Source: Parabacteroides goldsteinii (GTDB taxonomy: Bacteria > Bacteroidota > Bacteroidia > Bacteroidales > Tannerellaceae). From it: a DNA stretch of 64,000 nucleotides. The stretch covers positions 89,890 through 153,889 of the forward strand of contig NZ_JADNBB010000016.1 in NCBI RefSeq assembly GCF_015550595.1. Reading direction: 5' to 3'. A model generated the notes under the pieces. The model did no database searches and was not told the DNA's origin. It saw only the letters and a list, made by a program, of their open reading frames with translations. Below are positions 27,111 through 35,986 of the stretch, piece by piece. A program made the position numbers and the translations under genes. Numbering within the stretch: position 1 is the stretch's first letter; each line of letters opens with the position of its first letter.

Positions 27111-27143
27111 CCCGAGTGCTTGATAAACCTCGTAAAAAACAAG
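27111..27143 (+). promoter_or_regulatory. probable preQ1-I riboswitch aptamer
   Basis: A short H-type pseudoknot can be drawn: P1 CGAG (27113-27116) with CTCG (27129-27132), and P2 CTTG (27119-27122) with CAAG (27140-27143), joined by an A-rich strand TAAAAAA. A cytosine (C27128) directly precedes the 3' strand of P1, where the preQ1-pairing cytosine lies in the known Bacillus subtilis aptamer. The P2 3' strand ends 4 nt before the start codon at 27148, so ligand binding would hide the ribosome site. The downstream gene is a queuosine-precursor transporter, which fits. P1 is only 4 bp, which is short. Confidence 0.7.
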
Positions 27144-27147
27144 AATT

Positions 27148-27831
27148 ATGCAGAAGACGACTGTTTCAATCCCCTTCATGCTACTGGGCATCTTGTTTAA
27201 TATATGCCTGGTTGCTTCCAATCTTTTGGAGACCAAAGTTGTTCAGGTATTTGGCATCACCGCCACAGCCGGATTGATCGTGTTCCCGATTTCCTACATC
27301 ATCAACGACTGTATTGCGGAAGTCTGGGGCTTTAAGAAGGCACGCCTTATTATCTGGAGTGGTTTCGCATCCAACTTCCTCGTTATTGGATTTGCACAAC
27401 TGGCCGTTATGTTGCCTGCCGCCCCGTTCTGGGAAGGAGAAGAAGGCTTCAACTTCGTTTTCGGGATGGCACCGCGTATCGCTATTGCAAGCCTGATCGC
27501 TTTCCTGGTCGGTTCGTTCCTGAATGCGTATGTGATGAGTAAGATGAAAATAGCTTCAAAAGGGAAAAATTTCTCGTTACGCGCTATCGTTTCGACACTG
27601 GTCGGAGAGAGTGCCGACTCGCTGATTTTCTTCCCGATAGCTTTCCTCGGACTGATCCCCCCGGCTGAATTATTTATTATGATAGGGACACAGGCCGTAC
27701 TGAAATCACTCTATGAAGTACTGATCCTGCCTGTCACTATCCGCGTAGTGAAATATATCAAGAAGGTAGACGGAACAGATGTGTATGATATAGGGACATC
27801 ATACAATATCCTGAAAGTAAAGGATATATAA
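27148..27831 (+). CDS. yhhQ: queuosine precursor transporter (YhhQ/VUT family)
   Basis: 227 aa, polytopic inner-membrane protein with about six hydrophobic segments. Family motifs: LLGILFNICLVASNLLETKVV, FPISYIINDCIAEVWGFKKAR, and LVGESADSLIFFPIAFLG. Family members import queuosine precursors (preQ0 or preQ1) used to modify tRNA wobble bases. The leader carries a probable preQ1 aptamer, so translation is likely repressed when precursor is plentiful. A 14-bp-stem hairpin follows the stop. Confidence 0.92.
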   Translation: MQKTTVSIPFMLLGILFNICLVASNLLETKVVQVFGITATAGLIVFPISYIINDCIAEVWGFKKARLIIWSGFASNFLVIGFAQLAVMLPAAPFWEGEEGFNFVFGMAPRIAIASLIAFLVGSFLNAYVMSKMKIASKGKNFSLRAIVSTLVGESADSLIFFPIAFLGLIPPAELFIMIGTQAVLKSLYEVLILPVTIRVVKYIKKVDGTDVYDIGTSYNILKVKDI

Positions 27832-27834
27832 AAC

Positions 27835-27898
27835 ACCGGCACTATTGTGTCAGGTTACTACCTTAGTTATGGTAGCCAACCGATACAATAGTGCCGGT
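27835..27898. terminator. long bidirectional hairpin
   Basis: Perfect 14-bp outer stem ACCGGCACTATTGT / ACAATAGTGCCGGT with an inner partial stem (GGTTACTACC with GGTAGCCAACC). It lies between the stops of two convergent genes, four bases after the transporter stop. No strong U-tract on either strand. Confidence 0.65.
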
Positions 27899-27945
27899 AA
27901 CTTATCACTACTATGCCAAAATACAATTACAAACAAACAACGACA

Positions 27946-28938
27946 TCAGACTACTCCCCCGGGAAAATCAATCGTTTCGGAACTTTCCGTCCAGTTCACC
28001 ACTTCAAAACCATCTGAGGATGTTTCTTCCGAATACAGATCACCCAAGGTTATATTCAGTGTCAATCTGTTCCCGGCAGCCAGTGCATTAGCCAAGGGTT
28101 TCTGATAACGTTTTACCTGCCCGTTCTTCAATGTCAATTCTATCGTCAACGGAGGATTTGCCGCAGACGGAAAAACCATTACTGTTGAATTAGCCGACAT
28201 CGACATGCTATCGGCAGACATACTCAGGGGGAACATTACCGTTTTTGTAAAATCGCTGGGGATTGCTGTATAATAATTCAGCTGTGAAGCGATAGTACCG
28301 ATCAGGATACGGGCAGATGCGATACTTTCATTCATTTTATCTCCATCCTTATTCGTCAGCGTGACCTTCAGGCCAGATACCGCCCGTTTCAGGGTTGCCT
28401 GCATCTTTTCTGTTCCCACCTTTATAGGATTTACAGCATGCAGATAATCATAAACCGGACTATAGGTCGTATCGGAATAAGATGTTTTTCTTAAAGACAA
28501 AGAGAGGTCAGACAGGTTTGTACCCAAGCGCAGGCCCGGCTCGTTAATCATCGATGAAGCATCATAGGTCGAATCGGTCTGGCTGTTTTTAGGAATAGCC
28601 CAGTACAGGAAATTATAATCACCCAAAGGAAGTCTGACAGGAAGGGGGGCAGTGGCTATGGAGCCATTCTTTATCGCATACATGGCATTTATAACAGTCA
28701 AAGTCCCTTTCTTATTATAATTGCCATAATAAAGAGTCGTATCTTCCAGACAAGGATACACCATCAAGGCTCCGGTAAAAGCACTTGTCGAAGCGTCCGA
28801 TGAAACATCTACCTCTGCCAGTTCAGGCGTTATCAGTTCCTCTTCTTTTCCGTTCATTCCGCAATCGCAATCATCGTCTTTCGAGCAACTGCACAGAAAA
28901 ACAGCCACTAACAGTGTTGAAAAAACTAACTTATTCAT
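27946..28938 (-). CDS. FimB/Mfa2-family fimbrial anchor lipoprotein
   Basis: 330 aa from the ATG at 28938; an upstream in-frame ATG at 28947 is less likely. It has a lipoprotein signal (MNKLVFSTLLVAVFLCSCSKDDD, cysteine in LCSC). The body resembles Mfa2/FimB-type fimbrillin anchors: beta-rich segments, YNFLYWAIPKN, KMQATLKRAVSGLKVTLTNK, GNRLTLNITLGDLY and the terminal VVNWTE. In Porphyromonas such proteins anchor and limit surface fimbriae. No fimbrillin shaft gene is next to it, so its partner is elsewhere or it acts alone. Confidence 0.72.
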   Translation of the reverse strand: MNKLVFSTLLVAVFLCSCSKDDDCDCGMNGKEEELITPELAEVDVSSDASTSAFTGALMVYPCLEDTTLYYGNYNKKGTLTVINAMYAIKNGSIATAPLPVRLPLGDYNFLYWAIPKNSQTDSTYDASSMINEPGLRLGTNLSDLSLSLRKTSYSDTTYSPVYDYLHAVNPIKVGTEKMQATLKRAVSGLKVTLTNKDGDKMNESIASARILIGTIASQLNYYTAIPSDFTKTVMFPLSMSADSMSMSANSTVMVFPSAANPPLTIELTLKNGQVKRYQKPLANALAAGNRLTLNITLGDLYSEETSSDGFEVVNWTESSETIDFPGGVV

Positions 28939-29041
28939 ACTCACCAAATTTTTGTTTAGATTTATGCTTATAGAAACAGCACAAAAATCATTTGGTTTTC
29001 TGAATCGGGTTAATTAACTTTTACTGTCCGGAAGGAATTAT

Positions 29042-29647
29042 TTACTTAAAAAGATGCGACCAGTCTTCCCGGGGCTGGGGAGCATAAGTGCGGATACCTA
29101 ACGACTCGGCTGTACGGCAATTGGCTGTAGCGTCGTCTATGAACAGGGTTTCTGCCGGATCGATACCGGCATCCTTTAATACATATTCGAAAATATCAGC
29201 ATTGGGTTTGACCATATTCAGTTCGTATGAAAGATAGATCTTATTGAAAAAATCTTTGGCATGATGTCCGTTACAGGCAAAACTGTTTTTCTCAGCCCAG
29301 AGCCAATGGATCTCGTTCGTATTACTAAGTAGCATCGTATTGTATTTAGAGCGGAGTTCCATCAGTAGATCCAGCTTATAAGCAGGTACATCGTCGAGCA
29401 TGGCAATCCAGGCGGCATCGATCTGTTCGTCGGTAAGATGCTGACTGGTAAGATGGCGAATACCATCCCGGAACTCGGCCGAAGAAATTGTTCCCATCTC
29501 TATCTGCATAAAGAGGTCTTTGCTGTTCAATATCCGGTCGCGGACATCAGGCACGCCAAAGTTCTCGAATGCCTCTACACAACGGTTGCGGGTCAGATTG
29601 ATAATCACCCCTCCAAAGTCTATAATCAGGTTTTTTATTCCTTCCAT
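29042..29647 (-). CDS. HAD-superfamily hydrolase (YihX-like)
   Basis: 201 aa. HAD motifs: NLIIDFGGVIINL (motif I, where the second Asp is replaced by Gly as in the YihX/epoxide-hydrolase-N branch), LLSNTNEIH (motif II), KPNADIFEYVL with the motif III lysine, and LFIDDATANC (motif IV). Probably a sugar-phosphate or nucleotide phosphatase. It starts 11 bp after potD, so it is likely co-transcribed with the polyamine transporter. Confidence 0.88.
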   Translation of the reverse strand: MEGIKNLIIDFGGVIINLTRNRCVEAFENFGVPDVRDRILNSKDLFMQIEMGTISSAEFRDGIRHLTSQHLTDEQIDAAWIAMLDDVPAYKLDLLMELRSKYNTMLLSNTNEIHWLWAEKNSFACNGHHAKDFFNKIYLSYELNMVKPNADIFEYVLKDAGIDPAETLFIDDATANCRTAESLGIRTYAPQPREDWSHLFK

Positions 29648-29658
29648 ACTCAGTAATA

Positions 29659-30987
29659 TTACCAGCGCCGGCGACGTCTACGGTGACGCTGTTTTTGTTT
29701 ATAATCACGTATCCTGCGGTAGACAACCCAGACAAACAGGAGTCCGAATACCGCAAAAATCAGTAAGACAATACCCGTATTCAGGTTATCGCCTTTCACA
29801 CGGCTCCACATCTCAAGTACAAGTTCAGTTTCATCACCGAAATCGCGGATCATGGCACAACGTTCCACCACCTTACGGTCCGGATATTGTACCTGGTTGA
29901 TCTGAATACTATCGTTGCCGGGACCGAAGAAATAACTCAGATCGGAGAACTCTTCGATCGTCGTATCTATTTTCGCTTCCAGTATTTCAGGAGTTGCAAC
30001 GGCACTTACATACCCGTTGGCATCCATATTACGCAAGGCAATATCGGAACGGCAGAGGAAATCGAGGAAATAGCTTGCCGCTTTCACATTGCGCGCATAC
30101 TTGGGGATCGCCCAACCATCGTACCAAATATTGCTACCTTCCAGCGGGACTTCATAGCCCAGCTCCACTCCTACCGCTTCGGCTTCTTCCATAGCCCATA
30201 CAGCATCACCGCTCCAGGTCAGGTTAAGCCAAGCTTTGTTCTTGGTCATCATTTCCTTTCCAAAGTCAGCTTCCCACCCGGCGATATTGGGTTTCATACG
30301 TTTCAACCACTCCTCGGCGATAGCGATCGCTTCGGGTGAGTTATCGTTCATCAGTTGCTCTACCGTAATAATTCCATCAGCCAGTTCTTTGGCATGGGCA
30401 TAAATGATGGCAGTACCGTAGGCATCGCGGTAACTGTCTTTCATCAGGATCTTGTTCTTATACTTCGGATTCCAGAGGCAATCCCAGGTCATCACCTCAT
30501 CCTGAGTAACAAACTTTTTGTTATACAGCAAACCGGCCGTACCCCACATATAAGGAACCACATAATCGGTAGTTTCCATACCCGGCTGGCTCAGCTTATT
30601 CAACTGTTCCTGGATATAAGGAGATATGTTGTCCAGATAATCCGGTGTTTTACCAAAGCTCCGGTCGATAGGAAGCAACAACTTCTTTTTCAACATACGT
30701 TCGATGATGTATTCAGAAGGGCATATAAGGTCAAAATCTTCGTGACCACGCTCTATCTTGGTGAGCATGATCTCGTTGATATCGAACACCTGGTAGATGA
30801 TCCGGATATCTTCTCCGGTCTGCTCCTTATACCACTCAGGAAATTCGACCAGTACTTCTTCGTCGATATAATCGGCCCAGTTGTATACCTTTAATATCTT
30901 ACTGCGTTCCTTATCTGTCCGTGCACAAGAAGATAAGATACCCAGAAAAGCAACCAGCACACATACTATTTTAATCAGTCTTTTCAT
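29659..30987 (-). CDS. potD: spermidine/putrescine-binding protein with C-terminal membrane segment
   Basis: 442 aa. Lipoprotein signal (IVCVLVAFLGILSSCARTDKE), then the PotD/PotF-type periplasmic binding fold: VYNWADYIDEEVLVEF, DLICPSEYIIERMLKK, PYMWGTAGLLYNKK, NKAWLNLTWSGDAVWAMEEAE, and WYDGWAIPKYARN. Unusually, after about residue 400 there is a hydrophobic helix (GIVLLIFAVFGLLFVWVVYR) and an Arg-rich tail (RHRRRRRRW). The receptor would therefore be anchored at both ends. Last transport gene of the potABCD order; start 20 bp after potC. Confidence 0.9.
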   Translation of the reverse strand: MKRLIKIVCVLVAFLGILSSCARTDKERSKILKVYNWADYIDEEVLVEFPEWYKEQTGEDIRIIYQVFDINEIMLTKIERGHEDFDLICPSEYIIERMLKKKLLLPIDRSFGKTPDYLDNISPYIQEQLNKLSQPGMETTDYVVPYMWGTAGLLYNKKFVTQDEVMTWDCLWNPKYKNKILMKDSYRDAYGTAIIYAHAKELADGIITVEQLMNDNSPEAIAIAEEWLKRMKPNIAGWEADFGKEMMTKNKAWLNLTWSGDAVWAMEEAEAVGVELGYEVPLEGSNIWYDGWAIPKYARNVKAASYFLDFLCRSDIALRNMDANGYVSAVATPEILEAKIDTTIEEFSDLSYFFGPGNDSIQINQVQYPDRKVVERCAMIRDFGDETELVLEMWSRVKGDNLNTGIVLLIFAVFGLLFVWVVYRRIRDYKQKQRHRRRRRRW

Positions 30988-31007
30988 TCTTCTATTCCTC
31001 TTTGATG

Positions 31008-31796
31008 TTACTTACCGGCTTTATCGGCACGCTTGTTAATCACAATCAATAGCACCAGTACGGTGATGAAGATAATGGTGGAAAGCGGTCGTAACTCCGG
31101 TGTAAGACCTCCCTTCCGGGCATCCGCATAAATGAAAGTAGACAGCGTTTCGAGTCCTTCGTTACCAATGGTAAAGATCGTAACGGCAAAATCGTCGATC
31201 GAAAGCGTGAATGCCAGGATAAATCCGCTGATCATTCCCGGACGGATCTCCGGCAGGATCACCTTACGCAAGGCCTGGAACGGGGTTGCTCCCAGATCAA
31301 GGGCTGCCTCATAGACATTCTGGTTCATTTTTTTGAGACGGGGCATCACACTCAATACCACATAAGGAGTACAGAACGTGATATGTGCCAATACCACCGT
31401 AGTAAATCCCTGCGATACACCGAAGCTGACGAACAACAGGAAAAGGGAAACCCCGGTTATGATATCCGCATTCATCATCGGTATGGCATTGGTGAAGTTC
31501 ATAACCTGACGCGGGCGGCTTCTCAAATTAAAGATACCTATTGCTGCAACGCTTCCCAATATAGTGGAGATAGACGCGGCCAGCATGGCTATGGCGAATG
31601 TATTCCACAAGGCACCAACCAGCGAACGTTGCACACCTCCGGTAAACAACGAACTATACAACTTTGTTGAAAATCCCGTCCAGTTACCCAATACTTTTGC
31701 CTCGGTAAAAGAGAAGATCATAATGATCAGGATCGGGGAATAAAGGAGCAAAAGAAGTAACCACAGATAGGCCTTAGCCATTATTTTCGTCATCAT
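31008..31796 (-). CDS. potC: spermidine/putrescine ABC transporter permease PotC
   Basis: 262 aa, about six membrane helices. The inner-membrane coupling motif is ALDLGATPFQALRKVILPEIRPGMISGF (EAA loop). PotC-type N-terminus (AYLWLLLLLLYSPILIIMIFSF). It pairs with PotB to form the channel. Its ATG overlaps the end of potB by 4 bp, so the two are translationally coupled. Confidence 0.94.
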   Translation of the reverse strand: MMTKIMAKAYLWLLLLLLYSPILIIMIFSFTEAKVLGNWTGFSTKLYSSLFTGGVQRSLVGALWNTFAIAMLAASISTILGSVAAIGIFNLRSRPRQVMNFTNAIPMMNADIITGVSLFLLFVSFGVSQGFTTVVLAHITFCTPYVVLSVMPRLKKMNQNVYEAALDLGATPFQALRKVILPEIRPGMISGFILAFTLSIDDFAVTIFTIGNEGLETLSTFIYADARKGGLTPELRPLSTIIFITVLVLLIVINKRADKAGK

Positions 31797-32593
31797 ATCA
31801 CACCTCCCCCTTCATTAGAAGCATTGTCCTCCTCGTTGGTAAACAGGATGGTAACTCCGATCAATAAGAGCATGATGAGAGAAAGGGCGGCTCCATAGTT
31901 CCACATTCCGTTGTTGATACTTTCCTGTACGGTCGAACCGAACAGTTTGATATTGTTCATTGTCAGCAACTCTGCGATAGCGAAAGTCGATACGGTCGGC
32001 ATAAACACCATCACGATACCACTCATCACACCGGGCATAGACAAAGGAAAGATTGTTTTCATAAAGACCTGAAAAGGATTTGCCCCTAAATCCTGGGCGG
32101 CTTCAATCAGGCTGCGATCCATCTTCTGCAAAGTATTGTAAATCGGATAGATCATAAAAGGCAGGAAGTTATACACCATACCGAAGATCAACGCCCCTTC
32201 GCCGAGCGGAAGGTTCAGGAAGTCGAACAGGGCGACTGTTGCCAGCGTACGGATCAGGATGTTCACCCACATCGGCAGGATAAACAATACCACCATCGTA
32301 CGGGAGGTATTGAAGCGTGCCTGACTAAGTATATAGGCTGCCGGATAACCCAGTATCAGGCAAACCAAAGTGGTAATAATAGCGATCCCAATAGAATAAA
32401 CGAAGGTATTCAACGCTTCGGGATGCATCATGAATTTACGGAAATTAGCGAAAGTAAATGCTCCTTCGGCATTAGTAAAAGCATACAGGACGATCAGGAG
32501 CAACGGCATAACTACGAATACTGCCAGAAATAATGCGTAAGGAATTGTCCAGTTCCTGCGACGCAAAAAGAATACGGAGATTTTATTTATCAC
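31793..32593 (-). CDS. potB: spermidine/putrescine ABC transporter permease PotB
   Basis: 266 aa, about six membrane helices with the EAA loop EAAQDLGANPFQVFMKTIFPLSMPGVMSG. The N-terminal RRNWTIPYALFLAVFVVMPLLLIVLYAF and the FTNAEGAFTFANFRKFM segment are typical PotB features. It follows potA by 11 bp. Confidence 0.94.
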   Translation of the reverse strand: MINKISVFFLRRRNWTIPYALFLAVFVVMPLLLIVLYAFTNAEGAFTFANFRKFMMHPEALNTFVYSIGIAIITTLVCLILGYPAAYILSQARFNTSRTMVVLFILPMWVNILIRTLATVALFDFLNLPLGEGALIFGMVYNFLPFMIYPIYNTLQKMDRSLIEAAQDLGANPFQVFMKTIFPLSMPGVMSGIVMVFMPTVSTFAIAELLTMNNIKLFGSTVQESINNGMWNYGAALSLIMLLLIGVTILFTNEEDNASNEGGGVI

Positions 32594-32604
32594 TTCCCTT
32601 CCTT

Positions 32605-33987
32605 TTAGTTGTGAATAATACGAATGTTCTCGGGGGCAATCCGGATACCGACGCGGTCGCCGTCATCCCAGACGTCTGTCGTATCGACAAAAATATCTTC
32701 GTCCCAGTCTGTAAACACGGTCAGATGATAATGGTTGCCTTTATAGAGGATAAATTTCACTTCACCGGTCAGTTTACCGTCTTCCTCATTATCTTCCAGT
32801 ATAATATGACGGAAATCGACTTCAACCTTTACCGGCGTATCGGAATCAATACCGGTAACTTCCTTGCATTCGAAAGTACTACCTAAAAACTCCACATGGG
32901 TCGGATCGACCAGCTTTCCTTCGAAGGTATTGCATACACGTTCTTTCTTCATGACGTGGATATCGAAAGGCTTCACCAGTAGACCTACTTCCTGGCCAGC
33001 GTCGAAGCAGTGGTAATCCTGCACCATGAATTCATACCCTTCAGGAGTCTGAACCATCATTTCATAATGGACGCCTTTAAAGATAGAGGAAGTAACTGTT
33101 CCGGTCAGCATAGCCGCATCCGAAGGGTCAAAAATATAAATATCTTCAGGACGGATCACGACGTCGACCGGGGTTTGTTCACCGAAACCTTCGTCGACAC
33201 ATTCAAAATCGTGACCGGCAAAGGATACTTGTTTATCTTTGATCATCAATCCGTTCAGAATATTACTTTCACCGATGAAGTCGGCTACGAACGAATTGAT
33301 AGGTTCGTTATAGATATCGATAGGAGTTCCGATCTGCTGGATGCGGCCCTCACTCATAACAACAATGGTATCGCTCAATGTCAAAGCCTCTTCCTGGTCG
33401 TGGGTAACATAGACGAAGGTTATACCGAGGGATTTATGCATTTCCTTCAACTCCATCTGCATGTCCTTACGCATTTTCAGGTCGAGGGCAGCCAGGGGTT
33501 CGTCAAGCAGCAATACTTCAGGCTCGTTTACAATGGCGCGGGCAATGGCAACACGTTGCTGCTGACCTCCGGAAAGAGAGTCTACATCGCGATATTCGTA
33601 ATCGGTCATACCTACCATCTTAAGAGCTTGTTTTACCTTCTTTTCAATCACTGCGGCAGGCAGCTTTTTCAGTTTCAGGCCGAAAGCGATATTATTAAAA
33701 ACGTTCAGGTGAGGGAACAGCGCATATTTCTGAAACACGGTATTTACCGGACGTTTATGCGGCGGTGTTTGTGTAATCTCTTTTCCTGCTATTGAGATCT
33801 CTCCCTCTGAAGCAGTCTGAAATCCGGCAATCAGACGCAATAAAGTGGTCTTACCACATCCGGAAGGTCCCAATATAGTTACAAACTCGCCCTTGCGGAC
33901 AAACAAATTCACATCATTCAGCACAGCCTTGTCTCCGAAGAATTTAGACACATGCTCCACGCTTATGATGCAGTCGGACTTTTGCAT
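32605..33987 (-). CDS. potA: spermidine/putrescine ABC transporter ATPase, extended PotA
   Basis: 460 aa. ATPase module: [11 protein letters not shown] (Walker A), [15 protein letters not shown] (signature), [12 protein letters not shown] (Walker B), [14 protein letters not shown] (switch His). PotA is usually about 370 aa. Here the C-terminus has two TOBE-like regions, one near 290-355 ([21 protein letters not shown]) and a second near 405-460 ([20 protein letters not shown]), which explains the extra length. First gene of the operon. Confidence 0.94.
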   Translation of the reverse strand: MQKSDCIISVEHVSKFFGDKAVLNDVNLFVRKGEFVTILGPSGCGKTTLLRLIAGFQTASEGEISIAGKEITQTPPHKRPVNTVFQKYALFPHLNVFNNIAFGLKLKKLPAAVIEKKVKQALKMVGMTDYEYRDVDSLSGGQQQRVAIARAIVNEPEVLLLDEPLAALDLKMRKDMQMELKEMHKSLGITFVYVTHDQEEALTLSDTIVVMSEGRIQQIGTPIDIYNEPINSFVADFIGESNILNGLMIKDKQVSFAGHDFECVDEGFGEQTPVDVVIRPEDIYIFDPSDAAMLTGTVTSSIFKGVHYEMMVQTPEGYEFMVQDYHCFDAGQEVGLLVKPFDIHVMKKERVCNTFEGKLVDPTHVEFLGSTFECKEVTGIDSDTPVKVEVDFRHIILEDNEEDGKLTGEVKFILYKGNHYHLTVFTDWDEDIFVDTTDVWDDGDRVGIRIAPENIRIIHN

Positions 33988-34024
33988 AGACTTTTCCCTT
34001 ATTCCTTACAAGTTAAACATATAA

Positions 34025-34078
34025 CCGCTTCCTTACATAAAAAGCGGCACAAAGGTATACATTTTAAAGAAGATTCAA
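34025..34078 (-). promoter_or_regulatory. promoter and leader hairpin of potABCD
   Basis: On the minus strand TACCTTTG (34057-34050) matches TAnnTTTG, with TTG at 34078-34076, 18 bp upstream. Just downstream, CCGCTT (34047-34042) and AAGCGG (34030-34025) can form a small leader hairpin. Confidence 0.6.
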
Positions 34079-34126
34079 AGAGTTTGAAGCGTTAAGAGAT
34101 GGATATAATAAGGAAGTCCACCTACT

Positions 34127-35317
34127 TTATTTACTCCTGCCGGGTAAGACCAAATTCAAAACTACACCCAATAAAGCCGACAAACCGATCCCGGCCATTG
34201 TAAATCCACCAAACTCAAATACTGCACCTCCTATCCCGAATGTCAATATCAGGGAAACAAGTATCAGGTTGCGTGTATCTCCCAGATTGATCCGGTTCTG
34301 TATCAGACTGTTTATACCGACAGCCGCAATCGTCCCAAATAAAAGTAACATGATACCCCCCAATACTGCCGGTGGGATCGACTTAAGAAATGCACTAACC
34401 TTTCCAAATACAGAAAACACAATTCCTGCCACTGCCGCAATACGGATAACGGTCGGATCTGTTATTTTCGTCAGCGAGATAGCACCGGTTACTTCCGAAT
34501 AGGTAGTTACCGGTGGACCACCGATCAAACCGGCAGCAATACAGGCTAAACCGTCGCCAAGCATTGTTTTATGCAAGCCGGGATCTTTTACAAAGTCTTT
34601 ACCGGTTACTTCGTTGATGGCATATACGTCACCTATATGTTCTATGATCGGAGCGATTGTTACCGGTATCATAAAAATCACTGCTTCCCACGACAACTCC
34701 GGCTTTACGAATTGTGGTAAAGCAAACCAGGGAGCAGCGATGATCGGTTCAAAGTCGACCACCTTGAAAAGGCAGGCAGCAATATATCCGACAATTATTC
34801 CACAAAAGATAGGTATCAATTTGATCATCCCCCGTCCCAACAATGACGCCAGGACAGCCGTAAACAAGGCTATCAACGCCAACGGCCAATGCTCTTTCGC
34901 CATATCGACACCGGAACCGGCCAGTGACAAACCTATCAGGATGATAACAGGTCCGATCACAACGGGAGGAAAAAGAGTCTTTATAAACCCGATTCCTCTC
35001 CATTTGACCAACAGGCTCATAAGTCCATAAACAGCACCGACAGCTACCAGGCCGGACATGGTCCCCGGCAATCCGTAAAGTTCGGTCGCTTTAATAATCG
35101 GAGCAACGAATGCAAAACTACTTCCTAAGAAGATCGGGACTTTCCCTTTAGTCACCAAATGAAAGATCAATGTACCCAGTCCGGCAGTAAAAAGGGCAGT
35201 AGAAGGATCCATGCCGACCAGTAGAGGAACCAGAACTGTTGCACCAAAGGCCACAAAGAGAAATTGAACGCCCACTACGGTTTTTTGCGCGGGGCTCAGC
35301 GGTTTCTTGCTATCCAT
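34127..35317 (-). CDS. uraA: uracil permease (NCS2 family)
   Basis: 396 aa, 12-14 membrane helices. NCS2 motifs: KVPIFLGSSFAFVAPII near the N-terminus, PVTIAPIIEHIGDVYAINEVTGKDF (the conserved glutamate of the uracil site), and GLIGGPPVTTYSEVTGAISLTKITDP. Uptake of uracil by proton symport. Divergent from msrA, sharing a 64-bp intergenic region with facing promoters. Confidence 0.93.
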   Translation of the reverse strand: MDSKKPLSPAQKTVVGVQFLFVAFGATVLVPLLVGMDPSTALFTAGLGTLIFHLVTKGKVPIFLGSSFAFVAPIIKATELYGLPGTMSGLVAVGAVYGLMSLLVKWRGIGFIKTLFPPVVIGPVIILIGLSLAGSGVDMAKEHWPLALIALFTAVLASLLGRGMIKLIPIFCGIIVGYIAACLFKVVDFEPIIAAPWFALPQFVKPELSWEAVIFMIPVTIAPIIEHIGDVYAINEVTGKDFVKDPGLHKTMLGDGLACIAAGLIGGPPVTTYSEVTGAISLTKITDPTVIRIAAVAGIVFSVFGKVSAFLKSIPPAVLGGIMLLLFGTIAAVGINSLIQNRINLGDTRNLILVSLILTFGIGGAVFEFGGFTMAGIGLSALLGVVLNLVLPGRSK

Positions 35318-35332
35318 TGCAAAATAAAAGAT

Positions 35333-35350
35333 TATATTTGCACAAATATA
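35333..35350. promoter_or_regulatory. face-to-face -7 boxes for msrA and uraA
   Basis: TATATTTG (35333-35340, plus strand, for msrA) and its mirror CAAATATA (35343-35350, minus strand, for uraA) are separated by 2 bp, forming an 18-bp palindrome. Polymerase on one would block the other. Confidence 0.5.
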
Positions 35351-35381
35351 AACAGAATAATTTAAACCTAAAGTAAGAATT

Positions 35382-35888
35382 ATGTTAGAGAATAAATTCC
35401 ATAAAGAAACAGCCTATTTTGCTTCCGGCTGTTTCTGGGGAACACAATATCATCTAGGAAAAGCAAAAGGCGTAGAAAGCACCCACGTGGGTTATATGGG
35501 TGGGACACTGAATAATCCTTCCTACCCGGAAGTGAAAACCGGAACTACCGGACATGTAGAAACGGTTGAAGTAATTTTCGATCCTGCACAGACCAGCTTC
35601 GAGCAACTGCTCCGCCTCTATTTCGAGACACATGATTTCACCCAGGTCGGCGGCCAGGGCCCAGACATAGGAAGCCAGTATCGTTCTGTTATCTTCTATT
35701 GCAGCGATGAACAAAAAGAGATGGCTGATAAATACATCGGGAAATTATCCGGTATGGGTTATAAGGTTGCGACAGCACTGGAACCTGCCGAGAAATTCTG
35801 GATCGGGGAAGATTATCATCAGCATTATTACGACAAGAAAGGTGAAACCCCTTATTGCCATATTTACCGGAAAGTTTTTATGGACTGA
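35382..35888 (+). CDS. msrA: peptide-methionine (S)-S-oxide reductase
   Basis: 168 aa, single-domain MsrA, no MsrB fusion. Catalytic site FASGCFWGTQYHLG, then VGYMGGTLNNPSYPEVKTGTTGHVETVEVIFDP, FFETHD-like LYFETHDFTQVGGQGPDIGSQYRS and FWIGEDYHQHYYDKKGE, all typical. Repairs oxidised methionine. No signal peptide, so cytoplasmic. Confidence 0.97.
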   Translation: MLENKFHKETAYFASGCFWGTQYHLGKAKGVESTHVGYMGGTLNNPSYPEVKTGTTGHVETVEVIFDPAQTSFEQLLRLYFETHDFTQVGGQGPDIGSQYRSVIFYCSDEQKEMADKYIGKLSGMGYKVATALEPAEKFWIGEDYHQHYYDKKGETPYCHIYRKVFMD

Positions 35889-35913
35889 TTTCAACCCTTC
35901 CGGGAGAAAATAA

Positions 35914-35972
35914 AATTTCCTTCGGATGAAAACAGAATTTCCTTCGGATGAAAACAGAATTACATCCGAAGG
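35914..35972. terminator. terminator hairpin with duplicated 5' arm
   Basis: A 22-bp unit containing TTTCCTTCGGATGAAAACAG occurs twice in tandem (35914-35935, 35936-35957) and is followed by the complementary arm CATCCGAAGG (35963-35972). Either copy of CCTTCGGATG (35919-35928 or 35941-35950) can pair with it. It lies between convergent msrA and the glycosyltransferase gene. Confidence 0.65.
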
Positions 35973-35986
35973 GAATCTTAAAGCAT

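Larger units (their letters stand above)
26825..27147. other. intergenic region between divergent eCIS and transporter genes
   Basis: 323 bp that must hold the promoter of the eCIS block and that of the queuosine-precursor transporter. It holds GTGACA/TGTCAC half-sites (26944-27020), a -7 box for the rightward gene (27059-27066) and a probable riboswitch (27111-27143). For the leftward eCIS genes only an imperfect -7 (TATTTTG near 26928-26934 on the minus strand) was found. Confidence 0.7.
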
